Positions 8,039 to 18,451 of a DNA stretch of 64,000 bases are shown here, in pieces. The stretch spans positions 1 through 64,000 of the forward strand of contig JAGXQZ010000039.1 of assembly GCA_018336015.1 (NCBI GenBank), read 5' to 3'. Within the stretch, counting starts at the first letter, position 1. Every line of letters starts with the position of its first letter. This stretch comes from Algoriphagus sp. (GTDB taxonomy: Bacteria > Bacteroidota > Bacteroidia > Cytophagales > Cyclobacteriaceae). The notes under the pieces were generated by a model. That model had not been told where the DNA came from. It saw only the letters and a program-made list of their open reading frames with translations, and did not search any database. Position numbers and translations under genes: made by a program.

Positions 8039-11000
8039 CTATCGAATCAATACAAAGACCCCTGATCTCTCAGAAATTTCGCCTGATCGACTGGTAAATT
8101 TCCCACGATAGACGTAGTTTCCATTTTGTGCAGGTTTTCCATTATGCATTCCGTCCCATCCTTGGTCTTCCAAAGATTCAGACTTATAAAGCAATTCCCC
8201 CCAAGTGTTGAAAATATAAAATTCCATTGACGCTATACCTCTGGTGTATGGTTTGAAAGTCTTGTTTTTTACCCCTTCAGGAGTAAATGCATTTGGCACC
8301 ATAATTCTATAATCGTCAGACACTACTATCAATCGCTCAAAGGTAGAAATACAACCAAGTGAATCAATCACCTGAAGAGAAACTGTGTACGTGCCTTTGT
8401 TCTGATATTGGTGAGTAGGGTTTTGGGCTGTACTAGTTTTGCCATCTCCAAAATCCCAATTCCATATGATAGCTTTGCCGAGGCTAAAATCATAGAATTG
8501 TACATTTTCTTGAATTTGAACTTCGGCATTGGGTATTAAAATACCATTGCCCAAGTCCACTTCATAATTGAATTCAGCTTTCAACAATTCATCAGCGATC
8601 AATACTCGAATTCGCAGAGGTTGATTCCAACAGCCCGAACCTTTGATTGAGCTGCTTACTCTATAGTCTCCTGAAAGTGAAACATTCTCCAATTCATTGA
8701 GTTGCATTGAGCCACCTGAAGGACTCAATACTGAGTAATCATAAATTGATGGATTAAAACCCTCAATATAATCAGTAAGGTCAACTGTTCCTTTTGGATC
8801 GCAAACCACCGAAGGATTGGAAACCCTCAAATTAGGATAGCTAAAAACTTGAACTTTAACTTCTTTAGGAGAAACATTGCAAATTCCATTTCCACTGGCT
8901 GTTATGTAGTATTTATATGGATTTGCCGTACCCTTTAATCCTTCAATTGTTAGAACTCCAGATGAACTTATATTAAATCTTGCTCCATCGAGGGTCATTC
9001 CATCTGAAATTTTCGAATTACCTCCAGCATCAAATGACCAAGAATAAATTGGGTTTGTAATATTTTGAGGGAGACTAGGAATCAATTCTGCTAACTCTCC
9101 TTCACAAATTTTATCATCTGAAATTGAAATCACGGTAGGCACCTCTACTAAAGTGAAACTATTTGGAAGACCTACCAAACAACCTGAATTATCTCTAACC
9201 TGAAAAGTGTAATTTCCAACACCCAGATTACTGACTGTTGCCTGACCAGGTCCAGCCACATTTTGGGAACCCGAAATTACCCCATCTTTCATCCATGAGA
9301 CAGTGTAAGGAGAATAGCCTCCCAAAATTTGAAATCTAACCGCGCCATTGCTTTGACCACAAGTAGGAGAATCTTGCTGCAAATCAGTCGCAGTCAAGGA
9401 GGAGGTAGGTCCAGAAACCAATAATCCACTAAGGATCACAGCACACCCCTCTTTTGTCCGAACTTCAACCTGATAATTACCAATTGGAACCTTGAAAGTA
9501 TTAGTCGTCCCGAATGGACCTCCATTTAAACTGTAAGAATAATTTCCCGATCCTCCTGTTGCCAGAACGGTAATCTCACCACCATCACCAAAACAAACCT
9601 CGTTTTTGATTACAGAAGATACTAGAGGAAGATCAAAGACCTTCACTTCAACTCTTTCCACAAAACCAGTGCAGACGCCGGGACCTGTAGCCGTCACATA
9701 GTATACATATGGAGCAACTCTTGCCGGTAAGTTACTTATTGACAAAACTCCTGCGCCTTCTATCAGATAAACCCTGCCATCAGCAGCAGGAGTTGCACTA
9801 CTGTTGATCTTTTGAGTCAAGCCCGCATCCAAATACCAATTGAATACCGCTCCTGGTGCCACAGGATCAATCGTCGGAGTAAGCACCGCCGTCCCTCCAA
9901 CGCATATCTCAGCATCTTGAACGGCTATCTGAGATGGCCCGTCCACTAGGGTTACCGTATTGGTTGTAATCGTACACCCTCTTGCATCGCTTACTTTCAC
10001 CTGGTACACTCCCGAAGTATAGCCATTCAATACTACCGCGCTAGCACTTGTCGTCTGCGTGCCTAGACTTGTTCCGTTTTTAATCACTTCTAACGTGTAT
10101 GGAAGCCATCCGCCATTCAGAGTAAATTCAAGTTTTCCGTTTGGAGCATTACAGCCAGGATCTACCTTGGTCATCGTCGTAGAGGACAAGGCTGCACTTG
10201 GTCCCAATACCTCAAATGTCGTCTTTTGGACACAGCCCGCAGGAGTGTTCACTTCCAGATTATACACACCTGCTCCCAAATTCAGCGCCTCAAATGCTGT
10301 TTGACTGAGTGGCGCGCCCCCATTAACAGTATAAGTATAAACAGGCAGGGCTCCTGAAGTGATTTTAACCTTTCCATTTGTATTACCAAAACAAGTAATC
10401 GGCGTGAGTTCAAGCTCCACTTTAGGAACTTCATAGACCGTTACCTCAATTTTGGATTCTTTACCCGTACACACGACATAGAAATAAAAATCATGAACCC
10501 CTACTGGCAATCCGGTTACTTCCAGCTTAGGATTAAGCCAATCGGTATCATCTATAGTGTAGGATATTGAAGGCGTCGAAGGATCTGCCCCATTTGAAAT
10601 CAATCCTGTTTTACCTGGTCCTGTATACCATTGAACTTCTGTAGGAGCTGCCGGCGGAAGGTTGGGATTAGGTGCAAGGTGTACTGGACGGATAGAAACT
10701 ACCTGACCCAAACATACATTGATGGGTGGTACTAACGCATATTCAGGATCAGAAGATTCCTCAATTACGAAGGAGAAGGAAACCTCACATCCCTCCTCAT
10801 CTTTAATGATTAAATAATAGGTACCTGGACCTAGGTTTTTAACTTCGGTTGCTGAGCCAGTAATAGCGGTACCAGTAAGGGATCCTTTCTTCCATGTGAC
10901 TGTATAATTACCCCAACCTCCTGAAATAACAAGGTTCTCTATGCTGCCATTTTCTAAATCACAAGAGCTTCTTAAAATATCAGGTTTATTTATTTGAATT

Positions 11001-14000
11001 GGCGCTGTTGGTTGAGGCACCTCCAAAGGAACTGTAATCTCACATCCTGAAAGATTTTTAACGGCTATGGTGTATGAACCTGCTTGTAATCCAGAAAAAA
11101 TACCCGTTGAATTTGATTGTCCTTTTTCTACTAAAGTATACGTTAAATCAGTTGAGGGAGTACTGCTTAAAAGTCGAATAGCACCATCACTTGCTCCAAA
11201 ACATGATACTTTTTCTATTTCAAAGGTCGCCTCCGGATTTTTTACAACCTTAATTTCAGCTGGAATTGGGCTAGCAGGACAAACCAAATTTCCAGAAACT
11301 GATAAATAATAAATATAAGGAGCAGCTTGTGGAGCCAATCCTTCTACAGTCAACTGTCCATTTGAAATCGTGTAAGTAACACTTCCTATTTTATCACCTG
11401 AATTAATTGTTATAAAAGATCCTGGTTTTGATGGATCCTCTAACGACCAAGAAAAAGTTGGCGTTGAACCTGCTTGATCGACTATTTGTGGAATTAACAC
11501 CCCTGTTTGTCCTTCACAAATAACCAAATCCTCAGTCTCGAATTTGGGTACAGGTCGAGCTAAAAACAGTTGGCTAATCGATATCGAGCAATTATTCGAG
11601 TCCTTTACATCGATGGTATGAGTTCCGGGTGAGATTCCTTTGACAGTATAGTTTCCGGGGCTATTGGTTATGAAATTTGCCCCAAGCCCTGCTACAGGCT
11701 GTCCATCAAAAGTCAGTTGATAATTATCTCCAGGTTTGAGTGTCCCTCCAGTGACTTCAACAGTCCAAGTGCCATTATTTTCGCCGCAAGTTGCATCTGA
11801 AACATCCTTTGAACCGATCTTTAGTTCGGCTGGTTGAGTTATTTCTATTGCCGAAATGGAGGTAATACAGCCACTTGAATTTTTGATTGATAGGGTATAT
11901 ATTCCTGCTAAAAGATTCTGAAATAGTCCGCTATTGGATGTAAATGGGATATTCACACCATTATTGCCAGTCAGTGAAAATTGAAAATCAGTTAGATTCC
12001 CCGCAGTGACTGCTGCTTGAATTGCTCCTGTTGACTGTCCGAAACATTCGACCATTTTCAAGGACGGAGGACTTAAAGCAGGACCGGCATTTACCTTAAT
12101 CTGGGCAGGTAAATAAGCATTATTACAAGTCTTAGAACCAGTTACTTGAAGATAATAGGTGTACGGAGTAGCAGAAGCGGCAAGACCAGATACAGTCAGT
12201 ACTGAGGTAGAAGGATTAATGCTAAATTTTGCACCATTAAAAGTGGAAGAATTAGTAATGGGTAGATAGCCACCAGCACCGTCAGAGGCATACCATGAAA
12301 ATCCGGGAGTAGAAGATGATTGATTGACAATCACTGGCTCGATAACCGCATCTTCACCTACACAAATTTCATCACTTGTAGTGTTAAATGATGGAAGAGG
12401 ATCAGCATTGATTTGAAATTGACGTAATTCTACACATCCTTTTGCATCAATAATTTCTAATGTATGACTACCAGAAGAAAGATTAGTAATGGTATATAAA
12501 TTCCCGGCAGGTGTAAGTGAAGAAATGGTGCTGCCATCAACTTTTATCGTGTAAGGTAGATTTCCTCCAGATAAAGTGAAATCAAAAACCCCATTAGGAA
12601 GATTACAAAATGAGTTTTGTACAGAACCAAAAACAAGAGATAAATCAGAATTTGGACCATCTATGGTCAATGGTATAGAAACAGATGTACAGGAAGGATT
12701 GGAGGATGTAGCAAATACCTCATAAGTTCCCTTTGACAAACCGGGAAATTGACCGGTAGTATTGGTAGAAACTACATTACCAGTACCATTAAGCAAAGTA
12801 TAGGAAATAGGGCTAGAAGGGTTTGAAACGGTTGCATTAATTCTCCCTCCACCATCGAGACACCAGTCGTCAGAGACTTTTGTGGCTGTAAAATTAATTG
12901 GAGGAAAGACTGTCACTTTAGCTACAGCCAAAACATCCCCTATATAAGGGCAAAAATTCCCGCTTGGGTTAGAGGCCGATTGGGCCTCAACAAAAAACTG
13001 GTAGCTTTTTGGGGTAGATCCATTTGGTGTAAGACCACTTATTTCAATAACCCTATCATTTGTAATTTTAAATGAAATTGTTTTTCCATCTATTACTCTG
13101 GTAGAACCATTGGTTATGGGTCCACCAACTCGGTTGGCAGAGGTGTACCAAAAGAATTTTGCCCCAGAATCATTCCCAAAAGCAGGATTAATCACTGGAT
13201 TAAAATCTACTACTTGCCCTTCACAAATCACTTTATCATTTACTTCAACTTCTACTGGAGTTCCTTTTTCTTGAGTAATCGGAACAGAAAATGAAAATTC
13301 GCATCTTCCGTTGTCAGAAGGATTCCAAACCTTCAATGTATAGGTTCCAATATTGATATTTGAGAGGGAGAAGGTTGCCTTACCATCTGCGGTAAGAGAA
13401 GTAACTGTAGCATTACTTTTGCCTTGCGATACTCCATTATAAATCCATTCGTAATCAAAGCCATTCACTAGGTCACCCACAATCAAACTTGAAATCTGCC
13501 CATCATTTTGTCCATTACAAGATGGGTTAACAATAGTAGGATCTTGAATTTTTATAGGATCAGGATTGGAAGTTACTGTGATGGTCTTGGCAAAGGACAG
13601 CAAACCATAATTATCCAATACTTGGTAATACACCTGAGCAGTTCCTACAAAGCCAGGGTCTGGAACAAATCGGACGCTGGCGGAAAAACGTTCATCATCA
13701 AAATTTCCGCTGTTTAATTCTGCTAATTCAACGGTGAAAGTACCTTTTCCGGGAATATACTTGCTATTATTTAAGGGGTTACATCTTTCAATACAAACAT
13801 TGGATAACCCACAATTAGTTAAGGAAGGATTACCACCTGTTGGAGCTGAATTGTTGGGAGGACCTGGGTTCGATTCAAAAAGCTGAACACATCTTACAAA
13901 AGAGTTTTCACTTTTTAGATTTACATCAAATTCAAAAAGGTTAGCATCTCCTTCACAAACCTCAGCGGAAAGATTTTCAACCTCAGGTATTGGAATACTC

Positions 14001-15106
14001 AAATAATCTGAGACCTCTGCAGTTACATTTCTAATTTGATGAAAATTGGTATTTGGAGTACCTGTTGAGGCTGCAAAACCAATTTTTAAATTTTTCGGAG
14101 CTGGAAAATTATATGGAACCTTATTAAAAATATTTTCTAGTCTAAGTGTCCCTCCGTTATTTACCAACATGTCCACAGTCAAGAGGTAGTTGCCTCCACC
14201 TGTAGGGGCCAAATCTATGAAAACCTTTCTATAGCCGTCCTGTGAGCATTCTTCAGCTTTGTTTACTGATCCTATTTTGAATCTTCGGGCCAAATAATCT
14301 AAGGGATCAAGTCCATCAAATAGGTAATAAATCGAATTAATCGGATCTGAATAGACTGCAACTTGCTCTTCATTTAAGAAGCTTCTGCTGTATGTCCTTT
14401 TTCCATCAATGAATTTATAGTTGGAAGATTCGGGTCCTCTAATGGCTATTGAATTATAATATTGACGCTCATCAGGAACAGGACCAAACATTAAGGAGCT
14501 TGAGTTTTTAAATCCACCAAATCTCCCTTCATATTCATTCCCCCAATTTCGAAAAGCATCAAACCCTATTCCAATATAACCTCCCTTCAAGCCCGGTTGG
14601 TCAGGAATTAAAGTGGTATTGGCATTCCTTCTCCATGGTGCGTAACCTAATGATCCTCCCAAACCACCAATCTGAAAAGAAGATGGACCAATGTTTCCAT
14701 CAAACATGAAAAATGAAATTCCATCGGCATAGGCTGGAGGATTTATACCACCATAGGCAAAATATTCAAAAGAAACCTTTATTCCATAGGCCGATGAAAA
14801 AGGAAGGTCAATAAACACATATCCTCTTTGGTCGGTTGAATTATCAGTTAGTTGCAAAAAGCCGTCACCTTCTACGTCCAAACCTGTAGCTGCAGTTAAA
14901 AATGCTTTATTAGGAGTTCCATCAAAAACGGTATTGGCACGAGTAGAGGATTTGGTAAACGGCTCGCAATAAGGGAATCCATCTCTTGGAATAATCACAG
15001 TCTGCGAACTTCCATAAGAAAAAATAAACAAACCTAAAAGCAATGATAAAATTGCTTTTAGGCAGAATGCTAATCGTTCACTTGGAGGGGTAGATTTTTT
15101 CCTCAT
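8039..15106 (-). CDS. Giant T9SS-secreted adhesin with lectin-like, Ig/SprB-type and PKD modules
   Basis: At about 2355 residues this is the largest gene in the window. The frame can be extended to a TTG at 15128-15130, but ATG 15104-15106 gives a normal signal peptide (positively charged start, hydrophobic LLLGLFIFSYG, ending SSQ) and is preferred. Next comes an L-type lectin-like domain (about residues 55-380, with ADGISFFMFDG, GGSLGYAPW and GGYIGIGFDAF). Then there are six alternating units, each combining SprB-like segments (GxYTLxVKNxxGC) with an Ig-like segment opening ICxGxxxxxxP. A PKD domain follows (WNWDFGDGKTS), and finally a gliding-motility/type B T9SS sorting domain (NAFTP...FYIFNTWGELLY...GNYVYRG). 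It is predicted to be exported by the type IX system and held at the surface. It sits between neuC and the Gfo/Idh gene, splitting a nonulosonate cassette. Part of it (about 9640-10440) is clearly GC-richer than the rest. Confidence 0.93.
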   Translation of the reverse strand: MRKKSTPPSERLAFCLKAILSLLLGLFIFSYGSSQTVIIPRDGFPYCEPFTKSSTRANTVFDGTPNKAFLTAATGLDVEGDGFLQLTDNSTDQRGYVFIDLPFSSAYGIKVSFEYFAYGGINPPAYADGISFFMFDGNIGPSSFQIGGLGGSLGYAPWRRNANTTLIPDQPGLKGGYIGIGFDAFRNWGNEYEGRFGGFKNSSSLMFGPVPDERQYYNSIAIRGPESSNYKFIDGKRTYSRSFLNEEQVAVYSDPINSIYYLFDGLDPLDYLARRFKIGSVNKAEECSQDGYRKVFIDLAPTGGGNYLLTVDMLVNNGGTLRLENIFNKVPYNFPAPKNLKIGFAASTGTPNTNFHQIRNVTAEVSDYLSIPIPEVENLSAEVCEGDANLFEFDVNLKSENSFVRCVQLFESNPGPPNNSAPTGGNPSLTNCGLSNVCIERCNPLNNSKYIPGKGTFTVELAELNSGNFDDERFSASVRFVPDPGFVGTAQVYYQVLDNYGLLSFAKTITVTSNPDPIKIQDPTIVNPSCNGQNDGQISSLIVGDLVNGFDYEWIYNGVSQGKSNATVTSLTADGKATFSLSNINIGTYTLKVWNPSDNGRCEFSFSVPITQEKGTPVEVEVNDKVICEGQVVDFNPVINPAFGNDSGAKFFWYTSANRVGGPITNGSTRVIDGKTISFKITNDRVIEISGLTPNGSTPKSYQFFVEAQSASNPSGNFCPYIGDVLAVAKVTVFPPINFTATKVSDDWCLDGGGRINATVSNPSSPISYTLLNGTGNVVSTNTTGQFPGLSKGTYEVFATSSNPSCTSVSIPLTIDGPNSDLSLVFGSVQNSFCNLPNGVFDFTLSGGNLPYTIKVDGSTISSLTPAGNLYTITNLSSGSHTLEIIDAKGCVELRQFQINADPLPSFNTTSDEICVGEDAVIEPVIVNQSSSTPGFSWYASDGAGGYLPITNSSTFNGAKFSINPSTSVLTVSGLAASATPYTYYLQVTGSKTCNNAYLPAQIKVNAGPALSPPSLKMVECFGQSTGAIQAAVTAGNLTDFQFSLTGNNGVNIPFTSNSGLFQNLLAGIYTLSIKNSSGCITSISAIEITQPAELKIGSKDVSDATCGENNGTWTVEVTGGTLKPGDNYQLTFDGQPVAGLGANFITNSPGNYTVKGISPGTHTIDVKDSNNCSISISQLFLARPVPKFETEDLVICEGQTGVLIPQIVDQAGSTPTFSWSLEDPSKPGSFITINSGDKIGSVTYTISNGQLTVEGLAPQAAPYIYYLSVSGNLVCPASPIPAEIKVVKNPEATFEIEKVSCFGASDGAIRLLSSTPSTDLTYTLVEKGQSNSTGIFSGLQAGSYTIAVKNLSGCEITVPLEVPQPTAPIQINKPDILRSSCDLENGSIENLVISGGWGNYTVTWKKGSLTGTAITGSATEVKNLGPGTYYLIIKDEEGCEVSFSFVIEESSDPEYALVPPINVCLGQVVSIRPVHLAPNPNLPPAAPTEVQWYTGPGKTGLISNGADPSTPSISYTIDDTDWLNPKLEVTGLPVGVHDFYFYVVCTGKESKIEVTVYEVPKVELELTPITCFGNTNGKVKITSGALPVYTYTVNGGAPLSQTAFEALNLGAGVYNLEVNTPAGCVQKTTFEVLGPSAALSSTTMTKVDPGCNAPNGKLEFTLNGGWLPYTLEVIKNGTSLGTQTTSASAVVLNGYTSGVYQVKVSDARGCTITTNTVTLVDGPSQIAVQDAEICVGGTAVLTPTIDPVAPGAVFNWYLDAGLTQKINSSATPAADGRVYLIEGAGVLSISNLPARVAPYVYYVTATGPGVCTGFVERVEVKVFDLPLVSSVIKNEVCFGDGGEITVLATGGSGNYSYSLNGGPFGTTNTFKVPIGNYQVEVRTKEGCAVILSGLLVSGPTSSLTATDLQQDSPTCGQSNGAVRFQILGGYSPYTVSWMKDGVISGSQNVAGPGQATVSNLGVGNYTFQVRDNSGCLVGLPNSFTLVEVPTVISISDDKICEGELAELIPSLPQNITNPIYSWSFDAGGNSKISDGMTLDGARFNISSSGVLTIEGLKGTANPYKYYITASGNGICNVSPKEVKVQVFSYPNLRVSNPSVVCDPKGTVDLTDYIEGFNPSIYDYSVLSPSGGSMQLNELENVSLSGDYRVSSSIKGSGCWNQPLRIRVLIADELLKAEFNYEVDLGNGILIPNAEVQIQENVQFYDFSLGKAIIWNWDFGDGKTSTAQNPTHQYQNKGTYTVSLQVIDSLGCISTFERLIVVSDDYRIMVPNAFTPEGVKNKTFKPYTRGIASMEFYIFNTWGELLYKSESLEDQGWDGMHNGKPAQNGNYVYRGKFTSRSGEISERSGVFVLIR

Positions 15107-15266
15107 ACCTATATGCCAGAGAAACTGCAAGATTTAGGGTAATCAATCTTTAAACACCTCATATATCGTACCTAAAATAAAATAATGAGGGTTATGAAAT
15201 GAAAAATCATCATTTTGGAATGAATCATAGGGTTTGTTTTATTTAATAATTTGAAAATCAATCATT

Positions 15267-16403
15267 TCAAAAAACTAAATCCTTAAACTGCTTTTGCTTG
15301 TCTATATCCCAAAATTCACACGATACCAGTGATTTCAAAAAGAGTTGATCACTATTCCCTTCCCCAAAAAGATCTTCTTTGGAGAAACTACTAGAACAGG
15401 CAATCTTGATAGCATCCGAAATCTCTTGTTTTGAGTATCCACAATTTAGGATATCCTGATGCAGGGCCCTGTTTTTTTGTCGAGTTCCAATGTTGACTAC
15501 AGGTATACCATAATAAGGAGCCTCACGGATGCCGGCACTAGAATTACCAACCATAAATCGGGCATATTTCAACAGAGTCAAAAAGTACTCGAATCGGATA
15601 GAAGGAAAAATTCTGAATTTGGGGTGATTCGAAAGTTTTTCATATTCCTTCAATATGAATTTACTTCCCAAATCATTGTTCGGAAATATGACTACGTATT
15701 CTTTTTCGGATTCCAAAAGCGCTTCTACAAACTCCTTTGCATAGTGATCCATGCGATCATATTCTGTAGTAACAGGATGGAACATGGCTACCCCGAAAGT
15801 TTCAAACTCTATTTCATAATAGGATTTCACTTGCTCAATTGCTGGCAAATTAGAAGACAGCATCAGATCTACATCGGGTGAACCGATTACGAATACAGAA
15901 TCTGCCAACTCTCCCATCTGTATCAATCGATCTTTGGCCTTTTGATTAGAAACAAAGTGAATATGAGCCAATTTCGAAACAGAGTGCCTTATGAGTTCGT
16001 CAATTGTACCTGACACCTCCCCCCCTTCTATATGTGCCACTAGGACATTATTCAATGCTCCTACTATCGCTCCCGCCATCGCTTCGATTCGATCACCATG
16101 CACTACAATTAGATCTGGACTAACCTGCTTTACAAAAGCTGAGAACCCTTCAATGGTTTTGGCTAGACTTAGGTCCATTGTACGTTCATCGGTATGGTTT
16201 TTAAATGCATGAAGATTTTGATACCCACATTTTTGAACCTCCAAAAAAGTATACCCATATTGTTCTAGCAGGTGCATACCTGTCACAAAAATATGCACCT
16301 CAAAATCAGGATGATTTCTGGTGATTTCAATCAAGGACTTCAGTTTGCCAAAGTCAGCCCTTGTTCCTGTCAAAAAAATTATCTTTTTCTTATTCAATGT
16401 CAT
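15267..16403 (-). CDS. neuC: NeuC/LegG-type hydrolysing UDP-sugar 2-epimerase
   Basis: This 378-residue GT-B fold epimerase converts a UDP- or GDP-HexNAc into the free ManNAc-type hexosamine used by NeuB. The N-terminal [13 protein letters not shown] motif, [32 protein letters not shown] (catalytic region), GSPDVD and [23 protein letters not shown] are all characteristic of the NeuC/LegG branch and distinguish it from WecB. Whether the substrate is UDP-GlcNAc (sialic acid) or an N,N'-diacetylbacillosamine nucleotide (legionaminic acid) cannot be read from the sequence. It overlaps neuB by 14 bp, so the two are co-translated. Confidence 0.92.
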   Translation of the reverse strand: MTLNKKKIIFLTGTRADFGKLKSLIEITRNHPDFEVHIFVTGMHLLEQYGYTFLEVQKCGYQNLHAFKNHTDERTMDLSLAKTIEGFSAFVKQVSPDLIVVHGDRIEAMAGAIVGALNNVLVAHIEGGEVSGTIDELIRHSVSKLAHIHFVSNQKAKDRLIQMGELADSVFVIGSPDVDLMLSSNLPAIEQVKSYYEIEFETFGVAMFHPVTTEYDRMDHYAKEFVEALLESEKEYVVIFPNNDLGSKFILKEYEKLSNHPKFRIFPSIRFEYFLTLLKYARFMVGNSSAGIREAPYYGIPVVNIGTRQKNRALHQDILNCGYSKQEISDAIKIACSSSFSKEDLFGEGNSDQLFLKSLVSCEFWDIDKQKQFKDLVF

Positions 16404-17433
16404 TCCAAAGCAATTGAACGTCAGATTCTAAGTCAGTCTTTGCCACTCTCCCCAAAACTTCTGAATAATGCTCTGCTAAGATGCCTCCTTTACCAGGCCG
16501 TTTTACCCAAATGTTTTCTTTAGTAAACAGCTCTCCTGCTTTGATGGATTGAATCGTACAAATTGTTGCAAAAGCAAAGTCTATGGTCACTTTTTCTTCC
16601 TCAGCAGGCCCCTTTCTTCCACCCCTTTGGAGTTGAAGCAGACGTGATCCTTCAATCAATTCTTTGCATGCCTTTTCGTCCATTGAGCAGATTATATCTG
16701 GACCGGGTCTGTCCATATGGTCTGTAAAATGTCGTTCCAAAATAGAAGCTCCCAGTGCGACAGCACCAAAACAAGCGTGATTGGTGAGTGTATGATCACT
16801 TAAGCCCACAACCGCATTAGGGAAATTTTCTTGAACTTCTACCATCGCGCCCAGCCTTACCAAATGATCAGGGGTTGGGTACAAATTAGTTGTATGCAAA
16901 AGCGCATACGGAACTCCTCGCTGCTCGAAAATTGCTACTGCTTTACGAATACTTTCAATGGTATTCATACCGGTACTCATAATAATTGGCTTGCCAAAAT
17001 CCGCAATGTGCTCTAGTAGTGGGTAATTATTACATTCACCGGAACCGATTTTGAATGCCGGAACATCCCACTTAATCAATCTGTCTGCTGCTGCTCTTGA
17101 GAAAGGAGTTGAAATGAAAATCATCCCCTTACTCTCTACATAATTTTTAAGAGCCAATTCATCAGATTCATTTAAGGCACATCGTTCCATGATCTCGTAA
17201 ATGGAAACTTTTGCATTCCCGGGAATAGTCTTTTTGGCAGCACCGGACATTTCATCTTCGACGATGTGGGTTTGGTGCTTAACCACTTCTGCACCTGCAC
17301 GGTGTGCGGCATCGACCATAGCTTTAGCTACCTCAAGAGAACCTTCATGATTAATTCCAATTTCTGCAATTACCAAGGGTGGATAGTCATAGCCGACCAT
17401 TCTTCCAGCTATAGCAAATGATGGGTGATTCAT
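16390..17433 (-). CDS. neuB: N-acetylneuraminate/legionaminate synthase
   Basis: This enzyme condenses phosphoenolpyruvate with a ManNAc-type sugar to make the nonulosonic acid. The TIM-barrel NeuB domain (residues about 20-260) shows [51 protein letters not shown] and GLSDHT; a C-terminal SAF (antifreeze-like) domain follows, with [17 protein letters not shown]. The frame can be extended upstream to a TTG at 17523, but that would overlap the preceding gene by 65 bp with non-conserved residues. ATG 17431-17433 gives the normal family length (347 residues). It lies 25 bp after the preceding gene and overlaps neuC. Confidence 0.93.
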   Translation of the reverse strand: MNHPSFAIAGRMVGYDYPPLVIAEIGINHEGSLEVAKAMVDAAHRAGAEVVKHQTHIVEDEMSGAAKKTIPGNAKVSIYEIMERCALNESDELALKNYVESKGMIFISTPFSRAAADRLIKWDVPAFKIGSGECNNYPLLEHIADFGKPIIMSTGMNTIESIRKAVAIFEQRGVPYALLHTTNLYPTPDHLVRLGAMVEVQENFPNAVVGLSDHTLTNHACFGAVALGASILERHFTDHMDRPGPDIICSMDEKACKELIEGSRLLQLQRGGRKGPAEEEKVTIDFAFATICTIQSIKAGELFTKENIWVKRPGKGGILAEHYSEVLGRVAKTDLESDVQLLWNDIE

Positions 17434-17458
17434 AGAGTATATTAAATTATTTTTTGAG

Positions 17459-18412
17459 TTAGGAATTTTCAAGAAGGTCCAAGATTCGTTTGGCCTGAAT
17501 TTTAGGAAGACAGTTTGACTCAAAGAAATCCTTCCCTCCCTGGGATACTTTTTCTCGATAGGATGAATTTTTCATTACAAAAGTCAACACTTCAGTGAAC
17601 TCAGCAGAATCCTGAACATAATGCATGTGCTTTCCATGTTCTGGTAGAGTTGGCAAATCTATTTTAAATGGAAATCCCAATACAAAGCAGCTGTAATTCC
17701 AATATTCTGCCAGACGCCAACTTACAGCATCCAAAACTGCCGGATTACTAAATCCAATGACAGATCGAGAGGATTTTTCAGCAAAATCTCCCGGAGTATA
17801 TCTTTTATCCATAACGGATAAAGGAAGACCACATAAATCACCATCAGATCTAGGATTCATCCCTCCTTCAAAATTTATCAAAGGATTTGATTGACAGGCT
17901 TTTACAAAATCAGCTCGTATTTGATTTGCCCAAGGTTCCTTTTTCCAGATACTCCCCGCAAAAAACACATAATTCCCTTCCAGATGTCTTCTTCCCATAT
18001 TGATAAAATCTGGCCTTCGATAAAGAATGTACCATTGTCGAAGAAATTCTTTGGCTCCAATATTTAGCGCTCCATTTACACCAAAAAGTCTCAAATATTC
18101 CCAGCAATTATTGATGGAATAATGAGGGTAGATGGAATTTACTTTGGGCCAATTGTAATCTTCTCTTGCTAAAAGTTTATTGGTTGCAAAATACAAATCA
18201 CATGCATCATAGGATTTTTTATCAACTCCAATAGGGTCATCATTTTCAATCACAGCTATTTTCCCTTGATATTCAATAACTAAAAAAGGCTTATTGTTTA
18301 GGTGAGCAAATTCCTGGTTTGGGGTATACCTTAGGTCAGCAAGTTGTTCCAAACCGAAATGATAATAGGAACAATAGTAATTAGGTATATTCAATACATT
18401 AATCTTTGGCAT
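17459..18412 (-). CDS. Probable glycosyltransferase of unknown family
   Basis: This 317-residue soluble protein has GT-B-like architecture: an N-terminal half with no strong motif and a C-terminal half with [29 protein letters not shown] and [18 protein letters not shown]. The latter resembles the donor-binding and helical tail regions of exostosin-like or GT4-like enzymes. It is the immediate neighbour of an exostosin-type gene (40 bp) and of neuB, so a role in transferring a sugar, possibly the nonulosonic acid or its acceptor residue, is plausible but only inferred. No signal peptide or membrane segment is seen. Confidence 0.6.
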   Translation of the reverse strand: MPKINVLNIPNYYCSYYHFGLEQLADLRYTPNQEFAHLNNKPFLVIEYQGKIAVIENDDPIGVDKKSYDACDLYFATNKLLAREDYNWPKVNSIYPHYSINNCWEYLRLFGVNGALNIGAKEFLRQWYILYRRPDFINMGRRHLEGNYVFFAGSIWKKEPWANQIRADFVKACQSNPLINFEGGMNPRSDGDLCGLPLSVMDKRYTPGDFAEKSSRSVIGFSNPAVLDAVSWRLAEYWNYSCFVLGFPFKIDLPTLPEHGKHMHYVQDSAEFTEVLTFVMKNSSYREKVSQGGKDFFESNCLPKIQAKRILDLLENS

Positions 18413-18451
18413 TAAAAGTATGTTTATGTTTATTCAATCTCAAGTTTTAAA

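Noticed and set aside
12945..12962. CCCTATATAAGGG similar to the 22-bp palindrome
   Set aside because: Within the adhesin coding sequence and not an exact palindrome.
15107..15130. TTG start for the giant adhesin at 15130
   Set aside because: It adds eight residues before the signal peptide; ATG 15106 gives a standard signal peptide.
17434..17523. TTG start of neuB at 17523
   Set aside because: It would overlap the preceding gene by 65 bp and add 30 residues unlike NeuB; ATG 17433 fits the family length.
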